Position numbers and translations under genes: made by a program. Shown here piece after piece: positions 34,504 through 44,317 of a stretch of 64,000 bases of DNA; position 1 is the stretch's first letter; the number at the start of each line of letters is the position of its first letter. The stretch covers positions 28,134 through 92,133 of the forward strand of contig JBQLZO010000024.1 of the NCBI GenBank assembly GCA_052168315.1, given 5' to 3'. A model generated the notes under the pieces. It worked only from the letters and a program-made list of their open reading frames with translations. It was not told where the DNA came from and made no database searches. The DNA comes from JBQLZO01 sp052168315 (GTDB lineage: Bacteria > Planctomycetota > Phycisphaerae > Phycisphaerales > UBA1924).

Positions 34504-37461
34504 ATGCTGCGGATCCACCAGAGCGAGAACGCCGCGTCCGCCCAGTCGTACTTCACGCAGGGGCTGGCCCGCGAGGACTATTACGTCGATGACCAGGAGA
34601 TCCCCGGTCGCTGGGGCGGCAACGGCGCCGAGCGGCTGGGGCTCCTCGGGACCGGCGATCCGAGCGTCACCCGAGAAGGATTCATCGCGCTGACCGAGAA
34701 CCGGCACCCGATGACCGGCGAGCGGTTGACCGTGCGCCAGCGGCTCGATCGCACGCCCGGCTATGACATGAGCTTCCACGCGCCCAAGGGCGTGTCACTG
34801 CTGCACGCGATCCACGGCGATGACCGGATCGTCGAGACATTCCGCGCCGCCGTGCACCAGACCATGCTGGAGATCGAGGCCGATGCGGCGACCCGCGTCC
34901 GCAAAGGTGGGAAGCAGGAAGATCGCACCACGGGCAACCTCGTCTGGGGCGAATTCGTGCATCTGACGGCCCGGCCCGTGAAAGCGGGGCCGGATGACCA
35001 CCCCGAGCCCGATCCGCACCTGCACGCCCACTGCTTCGTGTTCAATGCGACCTTCGACCCGATCGAGCAGACATGGAAGGCCGCGCAGTTCCGGCACCTC
35101 ATGCGGGATGCGCCCTACTACCAGGCCGCGTTCCACAGCCGCCTCGCCCAGGGCCTGCAGCGGATCGGCTACCCCATCGCCCGGACGCCGAAGGGCTGGG
35201 ATCTGGAGCGGATGCCGAGGAGCCTCGTCGAGAAGTATTCGGGCCGCACGAAAGAGATCGAGGCGTACGCGGCGGAGAAGGGCATCACCGACCCCACCGC
35301 CAAGGGACAGCTCGGCGCGCGGACCCGTCGGGCCAAGGACAAGGCCATCACCATCACCGACCTGCATAAGCGTTGGGACAACCGGCTCAGTGACGCCGAG
35401 CGGTCGCTGCTCAAGCAGATCGATCGCGATGGCCGCCGTCCACCCGGTGCTGGCGACGCCACGGGTGGTGGTGGCGATGGCCCTTCGCCGCGCGATCCGG
35501 CTTCGCAGGCGGTCGAGCACGCGATGGGGCACTGCTTCGAGCGGCGTTCGTCGCTTCCCGTTCGTCGGCTCGCGGCCGAGGCCCTGATGGCGGGCATCGG
35601 CCGGACGGATGTGGCGTCGGTGTGGAAGAAGATCGACGAGCAGCGGCTGCTCTCGCGCACGGTGCGGGGTGAACGGGTTGTGACCACGCAGTCCGTTCTC
35701 GACGAGGAGAAGGCCGTGGTGCGGTATGCCGTGGAGGGCAAGGGGCGGTGTGCCCCGATCCGCGAACGGATCCGAAGGTCCACCGGCGAGGACTGGACGA
35801 TCAAGGATGAGCGGCTGGACGCGGACCAGCGCAAGGCGGTCGATCATGTGCTCGACAGCAAGGACCGCGTGATGGCGATCCGCGGGGCGGCGGGTGTGGG
35901 CAAGACCACGATGATGAAGGAAGCCGTCGAGGCGATCCGGGCCGGCGGGCACTCGGTGGTGGTGGTCGCGCCCAGCACCGATGCGTCACGCGGGAGCGAA
36001 GGTCTGCGGTCGAAAGGGTTCCCGGGCGCCGACACCGTCGCGCAATTGTTCAAGGAGCGCGCGATGCAGGAGGGCCTGAAGAATAAGCAAGGCGGCGGTG
36101 TGCTGTGGATCGATGAGGCAGGGCTCCTCGGCGTGGGGACGATGAAGGAGCTCTTCGAGCTGGCGGATAAATACAACGCCCGCGTGGTCCTCTGCGGAGA
36201 TCAGCGGCAGCACAAGCCCGTCGAGCGGGGCGATGCCCTCCGCGTGCTCGAACGGGTGGGCGGGATCGCGCCGGTCGAGCTGACGAACATCCGGCGGCAG
36301 AAGGGCTTGTACCGCGAGGCCGTGCAGGCGCTTGCCGATGGCAGGATCGGCGATGGTCTCGGGACCCTCGATCGGATGGGGGCGTTCTACGAGATCAATG
36401 ACCGGGATGCCCGCATCAGCGCGGTGGCGAAGGACTACGTGGCCGTCACCGCCTCGGGCAGATCGGCCCTGGTGGTCTCGCCCACGCACGCCGAGGGGCA
36501 CGCGGTCGCCCAGGCCATCCGGTCCGAGATGCGGGCGGCGGGGCGGATCGTGGGCGAGGATCGGGAGCACCGCAGGCTCCGCGACGCCGGCTGGACGGCA
36601 GCACAGCGGGCGGACCCGAGGAACTACGAGAAGGGGCTCTTCGCCTGCTTCCACCAGCACGCCAAGGGGGTGGTCGCGGGCGATGCGTGCGAGATCCTCG
36701 GCGAGGCCGAGGATGAGGCGGGCAACGCCATCGTCCGGGCCCGCACACCCCGAGGCGTGGAGATCGACCTGCCGATCGGCAACCCCGACCGGTTCCAGGT
36801 CTACCAGCCTGACACCATCGACCTCGCGGTCGGGGATTCGGTGCGGATCACGCGGAACGGCCGCACCGCCGATGGACGCGGCCGGCTGACCAACGGCGCT
36901 GTCCACACCGTCACCGGGTTCACCGAACACGGCGCGATCGTGCTCGATGGCGGCAAGTCGGGGCGCACCAAGGGAGCGAAGAAGATCGTGCCGAAGGACT
37001 TCGGGCATCTGGCCTACGGCTCGGTCCGCACCTCGCCGGCTTCGCAGGGGCGGGATGTGGATCGGGTGATCCTCGCCCAATCCGCGGCCTCACGCGGAGC
37101 GGCCAGCATCGAGCAGTTCTATGTGTCGGCGAGCCGCGGCAAGCAGTCGATCGCGATCTACACGGACGACAAGGTCGCCCTAGTCGAGGCCGTGCATGCC
37201 TCGGCCGAGCGGCTCTCGGCGATCGAGCTGATGAGCGGGCAGGTGCTCGAAGCCAAGCGGGCCCCGGCGCGTGAGGCCATGCGGAACCGGGCGCGGGATC
37301 TCGCGCGCGGGGCCGGCGGGAAGTCCACCCAGCAGTACACGAATCAGGCCCAGCAGAGCCTGCCGGGGACGGCCTCCAAGCCGACGACCCGCTCGATCAC
37401 GCCGGGTAAGCGTCCGGGGCGTCCGAGCACACCGGGAAGGGATCTCGGCCATGAGCGTTGA
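34504..37461 (+). CDS. MobF-family relaxase-helicase (TrwC/TraI type)
   Basis: The 985-residue protein would nick at oriT and unwind DNA for conjugative transfer. Residues 1-300 form the relaxase domain, with candidate catalytic tyrosines Y16, Y26 and Y27 (LAREDYYVDD) and the metal-binding three-histidine motif H172, H174, H176 (PDPHLHAHC). The MSFHAPKGVSLLHAI motif is typical of the family. The C-terminal half is a RecD2-like helicase: Walker A GAAGVGKTT at 461-469, Walker B VLWIDEAG near 533-540. The ATG at 34504 has AAGGTG upstream. All key motifs are intact. Confidence 0.93.
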   Translation: MLRIHQSENAASAQSYFTQGLAREDYYVDDQEIPGRWGGNGAERLGLLGTGDPSVTREGFIALTENRHPMTGERLTVRQRLDRTPGYDMSFHAPKGVSLLHAIHGDDRIVETFRAAVHQTMLEIEADAATRVRKGGKQEDRTTGNLVWGEFVHLTARPVKAGPDDHPEPDPHLHAHCFVFNATFDPIEQTWKAAQFRHLMRDAPYYQAAFHSRLAQGLQRIGYPIARTPKGWDLERMPRSLVEKYSGRTKEIEAYAAEKGITDPTAKGQLGARTRRAKDKAITITDLHKRWDNRLSDAERSLLKQIDRDGRRPPGAGDATGGGGDGPSPRDPASQAVEHAMGHCFERRSSLPVRRLAAEALMAGIGRTDVASVWKKIDEQRLLSRTVRGERVVTTQSVLDEEKAVVRYAVEGKGRCAPIRERIRRSTGEDWTIKDERLDADQRKAVDHVLDSKDRVMAIRGAAGVGKTTMMKEAVEAIRAGGHSVVVVAPSTDASRGSEGLRSKGFPGADTVAQLFKERAMQEGLKNKQGGGVLWIDEAGLLGVGTMKELFELADKYNARVVLCGDQRQHKPVERGDALRVLERVGGIAPVELTNIRRQKGLYREAVQALADGRIGDGLGTLDRMGAFYEINDRDARISAVAKDYVAVTASGRSALVVSPTHAEGHAVAQAIRSEMRAAGRIVGEDREHRRLRDAGWTAAQRADPRNYEKGLFACFHQHAKGVVAGDACEILGEAEDEAGNAIVRARTPRGVEIDLPIGNPDRFQVYQPDTIDLAVGDSVRITRNGRTADGRGRLTNGAVHTVTGFTEHGAIVLDGGKSGRTKGAKKIVPKDFGHLAYGSVRTSPASQGRDVDRVILAQSAASRGAASIEQFYVSASRGKQSIAIYTDDKVALVEAVHASAERLSAIELMSGQVLEAKRAPAREAMRNRARDLARGAGGKSTQQYTNQAQQSLPGTASKPTTRSITPGKRPGRPSTPGRDLGHER

Positions 37462-37948
37462 GCGCCGCGATGATCCGCTGCACCGGCTGCGGCGTCCCCG
37501 GTCGCACGCCGATGGGCATCCGCGCGCCGCGGTGCCCGAGCACCCCACCGGGGACGCGTCCCCGGAGACGCCGCCCCCATCGCTGGGCCAGCCCCAGTTG
37601 GGCGATGGTCCGGCGGAACCGATGATCGGCCCCTACGCGATCGGGCCCTGTCTGACCGTGACGCGGGAGGCCAACGCCCTGTGCCTGGAACTGCGGCATC
37701 GCGACGGGATTGTGACAGCGCTGAGCTATCACTACTTCACGGCCGCACGGTTCGATCCCCAGGCCGATCTCGAGCTCGACTTCATCGGCCACGCCGTGAC
37801 CATCCGCGGCACCCGGCTGCTCGCGATCCTCGATGCGATCGTCCGGCAGCGGGCGACCGAGGTCGCCGAATCGACCAGTGAGTTCGACGAGGGCGGCGGT
37901 GTGCCGTTCGTGGAGTCGATCTCGGTCGTGGCGACGCAGGAGCGGTGA
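37451..37948 (+). CDS. Hypothetical protein overlapping the relaxase 3' end
   Basis: ATG 37451 lies 11 bp before the relaxase stop, so the 165-residue product is translationally coupled to it. The first 55 residues are Pro/Arg-rich and probably disordered. Then comes a compact domain with LTVTREANALCLELRHRDG, ALSYHYFTAARF and LELDFIGHAVTIRGTRLLAI. No family is recognised. Coupling suggests a transfer-related accessory protein, for example a relaxosome partner, but nothing in the sequence shows this. Confidence 0.65.
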   Translation: MSVERRDDPLHRLRRPRSHADGHPRAAVPEHPTGDASPETPPPSLGQPQLGDGPAEPMIGPYAIGPCLTVTREANALCLELRHRDGIVTALSYHYFTAARFDPQADLELDFIGHAVTIRGTRLLAILDAIVRQRATEVAESTSEFDEGGGVPFVESISVVATQER

Positions 37949-38006
37949 GCTGAGTTCATGGCGTTTCCCATCAATGTCCAGCTGGCGACAGCAAGAGGCA
38001 TACAGA

Positions 38007-38510
38007 TCAGATCTTCTGTATGTCGTGTCCCTCAAACCACTTGTTGCGCGGCCACGCCGGACCGCCGCCGCGGCTGTTGTAATTGATCGTCAACTCAGCG
38101 GAGGGCGCGATGCCGCGGACGGCACAGATGACCAGATGATCGCGCTCGGCAAAGTAGCGGCAATTGGCATCATCGTTGTGGTTGTACAAGCTTCCGAATC
38201 CCAAGGCGAGAGCGTGGTCATGCTTCGAGCGAGCGAGGTGCCGCCAGTCAAAGACCCTCTGCGAGAGTGGTTCGGGCAGCGATCCTGTGGCGAGAACAAC
38301 CGGGCATACCTCAACGATGTCATCACGACCAAACGCGCGAAGCGCAAAGACTCCGCGACCACGACCATCGCCCGTGTCGCGAACCTCCAGTGCGGCTTGC
38401 CACGGCGCTGAGATCCCAGCATCGATCTGGAGTGCGTGGGCTCGCCGGATTGCCTGAGTGGCTCCGGCATGCTGCTTGGCAAGACACCATTCCAGGAGTT
38501 GAGAGAGCAT
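38007..38510 (-). CDS. SET-domain protein-lysine methyltransferase-like protein
   Basis: The 167-residue product carries the SET-domain motifs in order: GRGRGVFALRAF (cofactor-binding GxG), GFGSLYNHNDDANCRYF (the NHxxxxN pseudoknot half) and ELTINYNSRGG (the catalytic-tyrosine half, usually EELTxxY). SET enzymes transfer methyl groups from S-adenosylmethionine to lysines. Bacterial examples are uncommon and their targets mostly unknown. The first 40 residues are extra to the domain. It is transcribed against its neighbours within the mobilisation region. A TATAAC hexamer lies shortly upstream of the ATG. Confidence 0.75.
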   Translation of the reverse strand: MLSQLLEWCLAKQHAGATQAIRRAHALQIDAGISAPWQAALEVRDTGDGRGRGVFALRAFGRDDIVEVCPVVLATGSLPEPLSQRVFDWRHLARSKHDHALALGFGSLYNHNDDANCRYFAERDHLVICAVRGIAPSAELTINYNSRGGGPAWPRNKWFEGHDIQKI

Positions 38511-38880
38511 GCGAGGAATTCCGTTATACTGATGTGTGGGATGCCTGATGATCCGGAGCTTGCCATCGGCACTCCGATGCGCCTCGTGCGATGTTACGCT
38601 TAGCAGTCAAAGGGACTGTGGGCTTGCCCCAGAGCCCGGTCCAGCCGTAGTGATGATCTCCGGTCTGAATCATCGAGGAGCAGGGTAGGTCGAGCAAGAT
38701 TCGCACCGCCGAAGAGGCCGGTGACAACCCGCGTGGGCCGGATGTGAATCCGAGTGGCATGATGTCGTTAACGAGCCGACGGAGCGGGTGATGTGGGTTC
38801 TTTGTATCCTGTCGTGGATGAGGGGTTGTGTCGCGGACATCCGGAAATCTTAAAGCGGACTCCTGCGGAAGAGTTTTTGC
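38511..38880. other. Intergenic region between divergent SET and HNH-like genes
   Basis: About 370 bp. It should hold both promoters. A minus-strand frame runs through it (to 38524) but has no convincing start or domain. Nothing else is identified. Confidence 0.45.
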
Positions 38881-40029
38881 ATGAGCTCGACACATCCCAC
38901 CCTCCCAAGCTATCTGATGGATGGCAGCGATGGTCTCGCCGCGTGGGTTCGGGGGCCTGCTAAAGACATCCTGGAACCGTCCTTCCACCGCTACGTCTTG
39001 CAGTTCGGGCTCGCCTATGCGGTCGCGGACGGGTACTGTTCTGGATGCCATCGGCGGCACAGCGGGGACGCATCTTCTCGACTCAATCGGCAGCACATCT
39101 TCCCTCGCGCGCTTTGCCCAGACAGCGCTGGCAGGCCTGTCACATCGGTGTCTGCTGCCGGCGATTACCTGACGAGACTGCTGTCTTTCGACTCGGATGG
39201 GCGACTTCGCGAGCTGCTGCGTGACCATCGAGTGATTCAGTCGGTGGTGGTCGGATCGGCGCGCATCGATATCATCAACATCGACTCACCATCGAACATC
39301 TGCCTCACGTGTCGCAACTGGAATCTCGATGCAGACAAAGATGTCCGCCAGATGCAAGCCAAGATCCGCGATCCCGTGTTGGCCGGAAGCGACCCGATCG
39401 ATCTGGGTGGTTTCGTCGACTGGATAGAAGAGCGGTTCAAGGTGTTCCATCGCTCGCCGTTGACCATTGATCCCAATCGCGCGAGCCGCCTGTTTCACGC
39501 CACGGCCATAAGCCGACTGCAATCGGTTGACGCATGCCAAATGAGCGCATGGCTCCGACTGCTCCCTTGGCTCGCGGATAAGGCTACAGTGGAGAGCAAG
39601 GAACGACTGAGGGTATTGATCCGGGAATCGAGGCAGTTGTTGCCGCTCAAATGCGCTGTGCGCTTCTGGCTTGAATGGGACCTCTGGGTCTTTCTCACCG
39701 CGAGGCTCAACAGTGTGATCGCAGAGGTACGCAAGCAAGCGCGGGCCGGCGTCTCCAGAACCGTCTCCGATGTTCTGGATCCATGGCTCAAGACATTCAC
39801 AGAGCGGATTCTGTACGCGACTTATGTCGAGAACATTGCTGATTCGGTGATGCTCGCCGCAGAGTCATGCAAGGGACTGACCCCGACCGAAAGAGCAGGA
39901 TTCACCGCGGAGGCATGGAAGCGCGGCGACACCAAGTACTGGAAGGGGCTGGTTGAGGTCCTGAGAGTCGTCATCCGTGATGCGGAATGGCCGCTCGCGA
40001 CTCTTAGTCCAAACCCACACACCGGCTGA
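38881..40029 (+). CDS. HNH-nuclease-like protein
   Basis: The 382-residue protein has a zinc-finger HNH-like arrangement in its N-terminal half: CSGCHRRH near residue 53, then LNRQHIFPRAL near residue 68, then NICLTCRNWN near residue 138. Two CxxC pairs around a histidine-containing core are typical of HNH endonucleases with a structural zinc. The remaining 230 residues are helical and unrecognised (a large alpha-helical domain with WLRLLPWLADK and FWLEWDLWVFLTARL). GGAAGAG lies nine bases before the ATG. It could be a defence or homing-type nuclease; the catalytic role is inferred. Confidence 0.6.
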   Translation: MSSTHPTLPSYLMDGSDGLAAWVRGPAKDILEPSFHRYVLQFGLAYAVADGYCSGCHRRHSGDASSRLNRQHIFPRALCPDSAGRPVTSVSAAGDYLTRLLSFDSDGRLRELLRDHRVIQSVVVGSARIDIINIDSPSNICLTCRNWNLDADKDVRQMQAKIRDPVLAGSDPIDLGGFVDWIEERFKVFHRSPLTIDPNRASRLFHATAISRLQSVDACQMSAWLRLLPWLADKATVESKERLRVLIRESRQLLPLKCAVRFWLEWDLWVFLTARLNSVIAEVRKQARAGVSRTVSDVLDPWLKTFTERILYATYVENIADSVMLAAESCKGLTPTERAGFTAEAWKRGDTKYWKGLVEVLRVVIRDAEWPLATLSPNPHTG

Positions 40030-41022
40030 GATGGCTGTCGAGTCACGAACTCATGGACTATCTCAGCCCGCCTGGGGCGTTCGAGATTGCCATCGATCAG
40101 ATGCTCTCACGCATCTACTCCAGGTCATTCGCCTGGGTCTGGGCGATCGCACGAACTGCAGCGCATTGTCCGTTTCCCCGCGTCCATCTCGTCCAGCGTG
40201 TTGCCAGAGCCGCCATCGACGAGAGCGAGCATACCGTCCTGCAGGTGTTTGGAAGCGGCAAGAATGGCACCGCGCTGAATCCTCCGGTCGGTGCGACAAT
40301 GATCAGTCGCGCCAAGACGGTGTCAATCCTTTCTTGACGAATCACCTGCCGCTCTCGAACTGCCCGGCAGATACTCTCCATCGCGGTATTGACTGGACTG
40401 CGACTGCGCGACTCGGCGGCACAATCCTTGGTCCACTCAATCATCGTATCAATGGTCCTTCGCGCATCTGGTCGGCTGGAAAGTCATGCGGTCAATGTAC
40501 GGATGCATTCTGTTGAGCACGATCAGGCGCGTAGCGTGGGAAAGGGAAATCGCGCCTCGCTCACGCCGCGATCATCGTCGCAATTCTTGGCCTTGATGAT
40601 CAGGTCATTGCTGCCCCATGCCGCGGTCGCTTGGAGGGCGCGAGTGGGCGCGCGCATCCACATTGTGAACAGCTGTGCAGCGTTCGCTGCCGGATCGGAG
40701 TCGCCATCGGGGTTCGCCCAGCCCGGCCCTGATGGTGACGCAGAGCCGGCAGCCTGCGAACGCCCTCGTCCCTTGTTCCCCTCCCCCGCGCCCCGCTGCC
40801 GGACGGTTCGAGCCGGAGGGGTTCGCGACCCATTCCGCGTTCCTGTCGGCGGCGGCTGTGCCCGCGAACCGCAACGCCGTCTTGCGTGTCCGGTCGGAGC
40901 CCTTCCGGTGACCGACCCTCAACCAACCTGCCCAGCGTTTCCGCCCCGGCTCATTGGTTCAATTTCTGCATTCGTCGTGAATCGCCACCACTTTATACGA
41001 CAATTCATAGTATGTTCCTTAT
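40030..41022. other. Gene-poor stretch between HNH-like and coupling-protein genes
   Basis: Nearly 1 kb without a supported gene. Open frames occur on both strands (for example 40115-40444 minus, 109 codons) but show no domain, no good start and no clear ribosome-binding site. It may contain decayed coding sequence and the promoter for the downstream pair of genes. The last 40 bases before 41023 are AT-rich. Confidence 0.5.
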
Positions 41023-42498
41023 GTGCCGACCACCACCCCCCAGCATGCTTCGTGGACCGGCGATCCCTGGTCGCTCGCCCGCCCGCTGCTCCGCCTCGGC
41101 CCGCACGACGCGTGGACCATCGGCGATGCCTTCGCCGGCGTGCAGATCTTTGGCGACACCGGCTCGGGCAAGACCTCGGGCTCGGGGCAGGCCCTGGCGA
41201 TGGCGATGCTCCGGGCGGGCTTCGGCGGGCTGGTGCTCACGGTCAAGTCCAGCGAGACCGAGCGCTGGCGCCGCTACCTCGATGCGGCCGGTCGCCGCGA
41301 AGACCTCGTGGTGTTCTCGCCCGAGTCCCCGCACCGCTTCAACTTCCTGGAGCACGAGCTCAAGCGCCCGAGCCGCGGCGGCGGACAGACCACCAACCTC
41401 GCTGAGTTGTTCGTCACGCTGCTGAGCGCAGGGGCGTCCCAGTCCGGCCGCGATCCCTTCTGGGATCGGGCGCTCCGGCAACTCCTCCGCAACGCCATCG
41501 ACGCCCTGCGGCTCGCCAACGAGCCCGTGACCATCTCGGCGATCCACCGCGTGATCACCTCGGCCCCGCAGTCGGCCGAGCAGGCCGACGATGATCACTG
41601 GAAGTCGCACTCGTACCTGTTCGACCTGCTGGCACGGGCCAACGAGTCGGAGCTCTCGCCCACCGACCGCGATGACCTGCGGGTGACCACGGCGTTCTGG
41701 CTCGATGAGTTCGCGGCGGTGATGGACGAGCGGACCCGCGGCAACATCGTCTCGACCTTCACGACCATCGCGGATGGGTTCATGCGGGGCACGCTCCGCG
41801 AGCTGTTCTGCACGGACCTGAACATCTCGCCCGCGTGGACCTTCGATGGCAGGGTCATCGTGCTCGACCTGCCTTCCAAGCAGTTCCACGAGCTCGGCCA
41901 GCTGGCCCAGGTGATCTGGAAGGCCTGCTGGCAGCGGGATGTGGAGGCATCGCCCCGCGGTCCCGACAGCCGCCCGGTGTTCCTGTGGGTGGACGAGGCG
42001 CAGAATTTCATCACGCCGCAGGAGGCGGGCTTCGTGCAGACCGTCCGCGAGCACCGGGCGGCGTGCGTGTACATCACGCAGGCCCGCTCGAACTACCTGC
42101 ACGCGCTGGGCGCGGGCCACACGGCGGCGGTGGAGACCTTCCTCGGCGTGCCCAAGACCAAGATCTTCCACTGCAACGGCGATCCCGAGACCAACGAGTG
42201 GGCCCAGCGCGTCGTATCCGAGGACTGGAAGCACCGCGTGAGCCGGAACATCGGCGAGCGGAACGCTTCGGCCCCTGGCGCCAACGGTCAGTCGAAGGAG
42301 CCGAACAACTCGATGTCGATCTCCCGCCAGCGCGAGCCGCGACTGCTGGCCCGCGAGTTCGGCTCGCTCCGCTGCGGCGGCGAGCCGGACTGCATCGTCG
42401 AGGCGATCCTGTTCCAGTCCGGCGCCGCGTTCCATGGCGGCGAGGGCAACATCATCCGGCTGTGGTTCGATCAGCGGCTCTTCGCCGCGGAAAGGTGA
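41023..42498 (+). CDS. VirD4/TraG-type conjugative coupling ATPase
   Basis: The GTG start at 41023 gives 491 residues. Walker A is GDTGSGKTSGSG near residue 44 and Walker B is VFLWVDEAQNF near residue 325, followed by YITQARSNY, the pattern of type IV coupling proteins of the VirD4/TraD/TrwB group. No membrane segments are visible in this protein; the next gene, five bases downstream, encodes a membrane protein that could anchor it. Coupling proteins bring the relaxase-DNA complex to a secretion channel. No VirB genes are present, so the element would need a helper. Confidence 0.8.
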   Translation: MPTTTPQHASWTGDPWSLARPLLRLGPHDAWTIGDAFAGVQIFGDTGSGKTSGSGQALAMAMLRAGFGGLVLTVKSSETERWRRYLDAAGRREDLVVFSPESPHRFNFLEHELKRPSRGGGQTTNLAELFVTLLSAGASQSGRDPFWDRALRQLLRNAIDALRLANEPVTISAIHRVITSAPQSAEQADDDHWKSHSYLFDLLARANESELSPTDRDDLRVTTAFWLDEFAAVMDERTRGNIVSTFTTIADGFMRGTLRELFCTDLNISPAWTFDGRVIVLDLPSKQFHELGQLAQVIWKACWQRDVEASPRGPDSRPVFLWVDEAQNFITPQEAGFVQTVREHRAACVYITQARSNYLHALGAGHTAAVETFLGVPKTKIFHCNGDPETNEWAQRVVSEDWKHRVSRNIGERNASAPGANGQSKEPNNSMSISRQREPRLLAREFGSLRCGGEPDCIVEAILFQSGAAFHGGEGNIIRLWFDQRLFAAER

Positions 42499-42503
42499 CA
42501 GCG

Positions 42504-43166
42504 ATGGCGTACCAGAAAGAACCGAACATCGCCCAGGGCCTCATCGACGGGATCGAAGGAACCCGGCGGGCGTTCAAGGATCCGAAGAACCAGGAAGCGT
42601 CCCGGAACCTCTGGAAGCTGATCCTGACGATCGTGTTCCTGATCCCCGGCAAGATGCTCATCGGGATGCTGCACACCGGCGGGGGGCGGTTCCTGAACGA
42701 TCTGCACATCCTGATCGCGGGCAGCGTGATCCTGCTGCTGCTGGCCCACTGGTTCCAGGATCTCTCGGGCGACCTGCTGTTCCTGCTCTGGGGCGTGTTC
42801 GTGGCCAAGTGGGTTGCGGAGCGGGTGTGGCTGCACTGGCGTGAGGCGCAGGGCGAGCGCATCCACAGCCGTGACTTCGGTGTGCCGCTGCTCTCGGCCA
42901 TCGGCGTGCATGGCCGGGCCCTGCCGCTGTTCGTGTTCCTGGGCGGGGGCTTCCTGCTCACCTCGTTCCCGGAGACCACGCTGTTCGGGCTTTTCCTCGC
43001 CTGCGGTGGCGGCGCGGGCCTGGTGTTCAACGCGATGTGGGCGATCAGGGCCCGGGACGAGCAGATCCGCGAGCGTGATTCGGTGCTGGAGGCCTACGCC
43101 CGCGAGGCCGCGGGCCCGGCCATCGAGCCCGATCGCCCGGGATTCCAGCGTGTGGATGTCGAGTAA
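42504..43166 (+). CDS. Polytopic membrane protein, likely partner of the coupling ATPase
   Basis: ATG 42504 follows the upstream stop by 5 bp and has AAAGG eight bases before it, so the two genes form an operon. The 220-residue protein has about four membrane segments: LWKLILTIVFLIPGKMLIG, ILIAGSVILLLLAHW, LLFLLWGVFVAKWVAERV and a double C-terminal hydrophobic region around ALPLFVFLGGGFLLTSF. No family recognised. Since the ATPase lacks its own transmembrane part, this protein may supply the membrane anchor; that is inference from spacing and topology. Confidence 0.7.
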   Translation: MAYQKEPNIAQGLIDGIEGTRRAFKDPKNQEASRNLWKLILTIVFLIPGKMLIGMLHTGGGRFLNDLHILIAGSVILLLLAHWFQDLSGDLLFLLWGVFVAKWVAERVWLHWREAQGERIHSRDFGVPLLSAIGVHGRALPLFVFLGGGFLLTSFPETTLFGLFLACGGGAGLVFNAMWAIRARDEQIRERDSVLEAYAREAAGPAIEPDRPGFQRVDVE

Positions 43167-43177
43167 AGGCCCCCCGC

Positions 43178-44125
43178 TCAGCGCTCGGCTACCAGCACAT
43201 CGTCGAATCGGAACATCATCCCGTCCTCACCCGAGCTTCCGGCGAACGCCTGCAGTTCGATACGCCGGCAGAGCACGGGAGCCTGAAAGTCGCCATCGAA
43301 GATGATGTCCACGCGGATCGGGACGCCTTCGATCAAGTCGAACACGTGATCTCTCTTGCTGGAACTGGCCCTGCGACCGGCGATGGTCATGGAGCCGTCC
43401 CTCAATTCGACCCCATCGGCCAGGACCACCCGTGAGGCGTACCGACGATCCGGGATCACGAGCCTGAGCACACCATCCCCGCCGCGTTCTTTGGTGACCG
43501 TCGCCTCCAGCACGATGCCGTTCGAGCCGGTGCGCGCCCGGATGAGATCGAGCCGGAAGTCCCCGACGCTGGAGAACACCGTCCCCGGGGGTGGTGCCAG
43601 CACGACCGGAGCGCCCGCATCTGTCGTCGCGATCACGGGGCCGCCGTCCACGGGCGTCGTCGCAGCCACCGGGCGTGACGATGGATCGACGGCGCCGCCT
43701 CCGGCCGCCGGCCGCTGCGCCAGGGCGAGCTTCGCGGCCTCGGCCTCACGCTTGGCCTGCGTCGCCGCCGACTCGGCCCGTTGCACAGCCTGGCGAAGGG
43801 CGATGATCTCGGTGTTCATGGTGCTCAAACGGCCGTTGACATCGCGGCTGAGTGACTCGGTGCTCGCCCGGATGCCCTCGATCGAACTCCCGGCGTCCTC
43901 GATCTCCGCCAGGTGGGTCTTCAGAGAGCTCTGCACCAACCGATCGACCTCCGCCGGGATCTGCTGGCGGGCCTGCTCGGAATTCTGCACCACGATTGTG
44001 GCCTCCCGGAGCGTCCCCCCGAAACGCAGCGCAACAAGCACATACCCGGCCACCGCGATCGCGACGGCCGCCGCGATGGGGACCAGGTGCTGGGGCAAGC
44101 GCGGGACGCCGATTCGATCTGCCAT
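43178..44125 (-). CDS. Membrane-anchored coiled-coil protein of unknown function
   Basis: ATG 44125 has AGGAG seven bases upstream and opens a 315-residue protein with one N-terminal membrane segment (LVPIAAAVAIAVAGYVLVAL). Residues about 45-150 form a coiled coil (LRQAVQRAESAATQAKREA and nearby heptads), then a Pro/Ala-rich linker and a C-terminal beta-rich domain (FRLDLIRARTGSNGIVLEAT, VPIRVDIIFDGDFQAPVL). It runs opposite to its neighbours. No family is recognised. It could be an envelope-spanning component or an unrelated passenger. Confidence 0.6.
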   Translation of the reverse strand: MADRIGVPRLPQHLVPIAAAVAIAVAGYVLVALRFGGTLREATIVVQNSEQARQQIPAEVDRLVQSSLKTHLAEIEDAGSSIEGIRASTESLSRDVNGRLSTMNTEIIALRQAVQRAESAATQAKREAEAAKLALAQRPAAGGGAVDPSSRPVAATTPVDGGPVIATTDAGAPVVLAPPPGTVFSSVGDFRLDLIRARTGSNGIVLEATVTKERGGDGVLRLVIPDRRYASRVVLADGVELRDGSMTIAGRRASSSKRDHVFDLIEGVPIRVDIIFDGDFQAPVLCRRIELQAFAGSSGEDGMMFRFDDVLVAER

Positions 44126-44317
44126 GGCCGGTCTCCTAATGTGTGATTGTGATATGGGGAATAGCCAAGCGTACTGCGCTCTTGCCCATGTGCAAGCCGA
44201 GATTCTCGGTCCGACCGCATATCCGGCACGCAAGAACGCCAGACTCCTCCTGGCCGGTGCTGAATGGCGCATGCACGATCTCTACAGCGTGTTCACGACC
44301 ATTTATCAGCGTTTTAT

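Noticed and set aside
38524..38760. Minus-strand frame upstream of the SET gene
   Set aside because: It has some natural-looking text but no good start, no domain and no ribosome-binding site. It could be decayed coding sequence, which is not enough for a feature.
40115..40444. 109-codon minus-strand frame
   Set aside because: No recognisable domain or start signal; neighbouring frames are similarly open, so composition alone may explain it.
40389..41405. Long plus-strand frame of 338 codons overlapping the coupling-protein start
   Set aside because: It overlaps the well-supported ATPase gene in another frame, is rich in Arg/Pro/Ala as expected of a GC-rich shadow frame, and has no domain.
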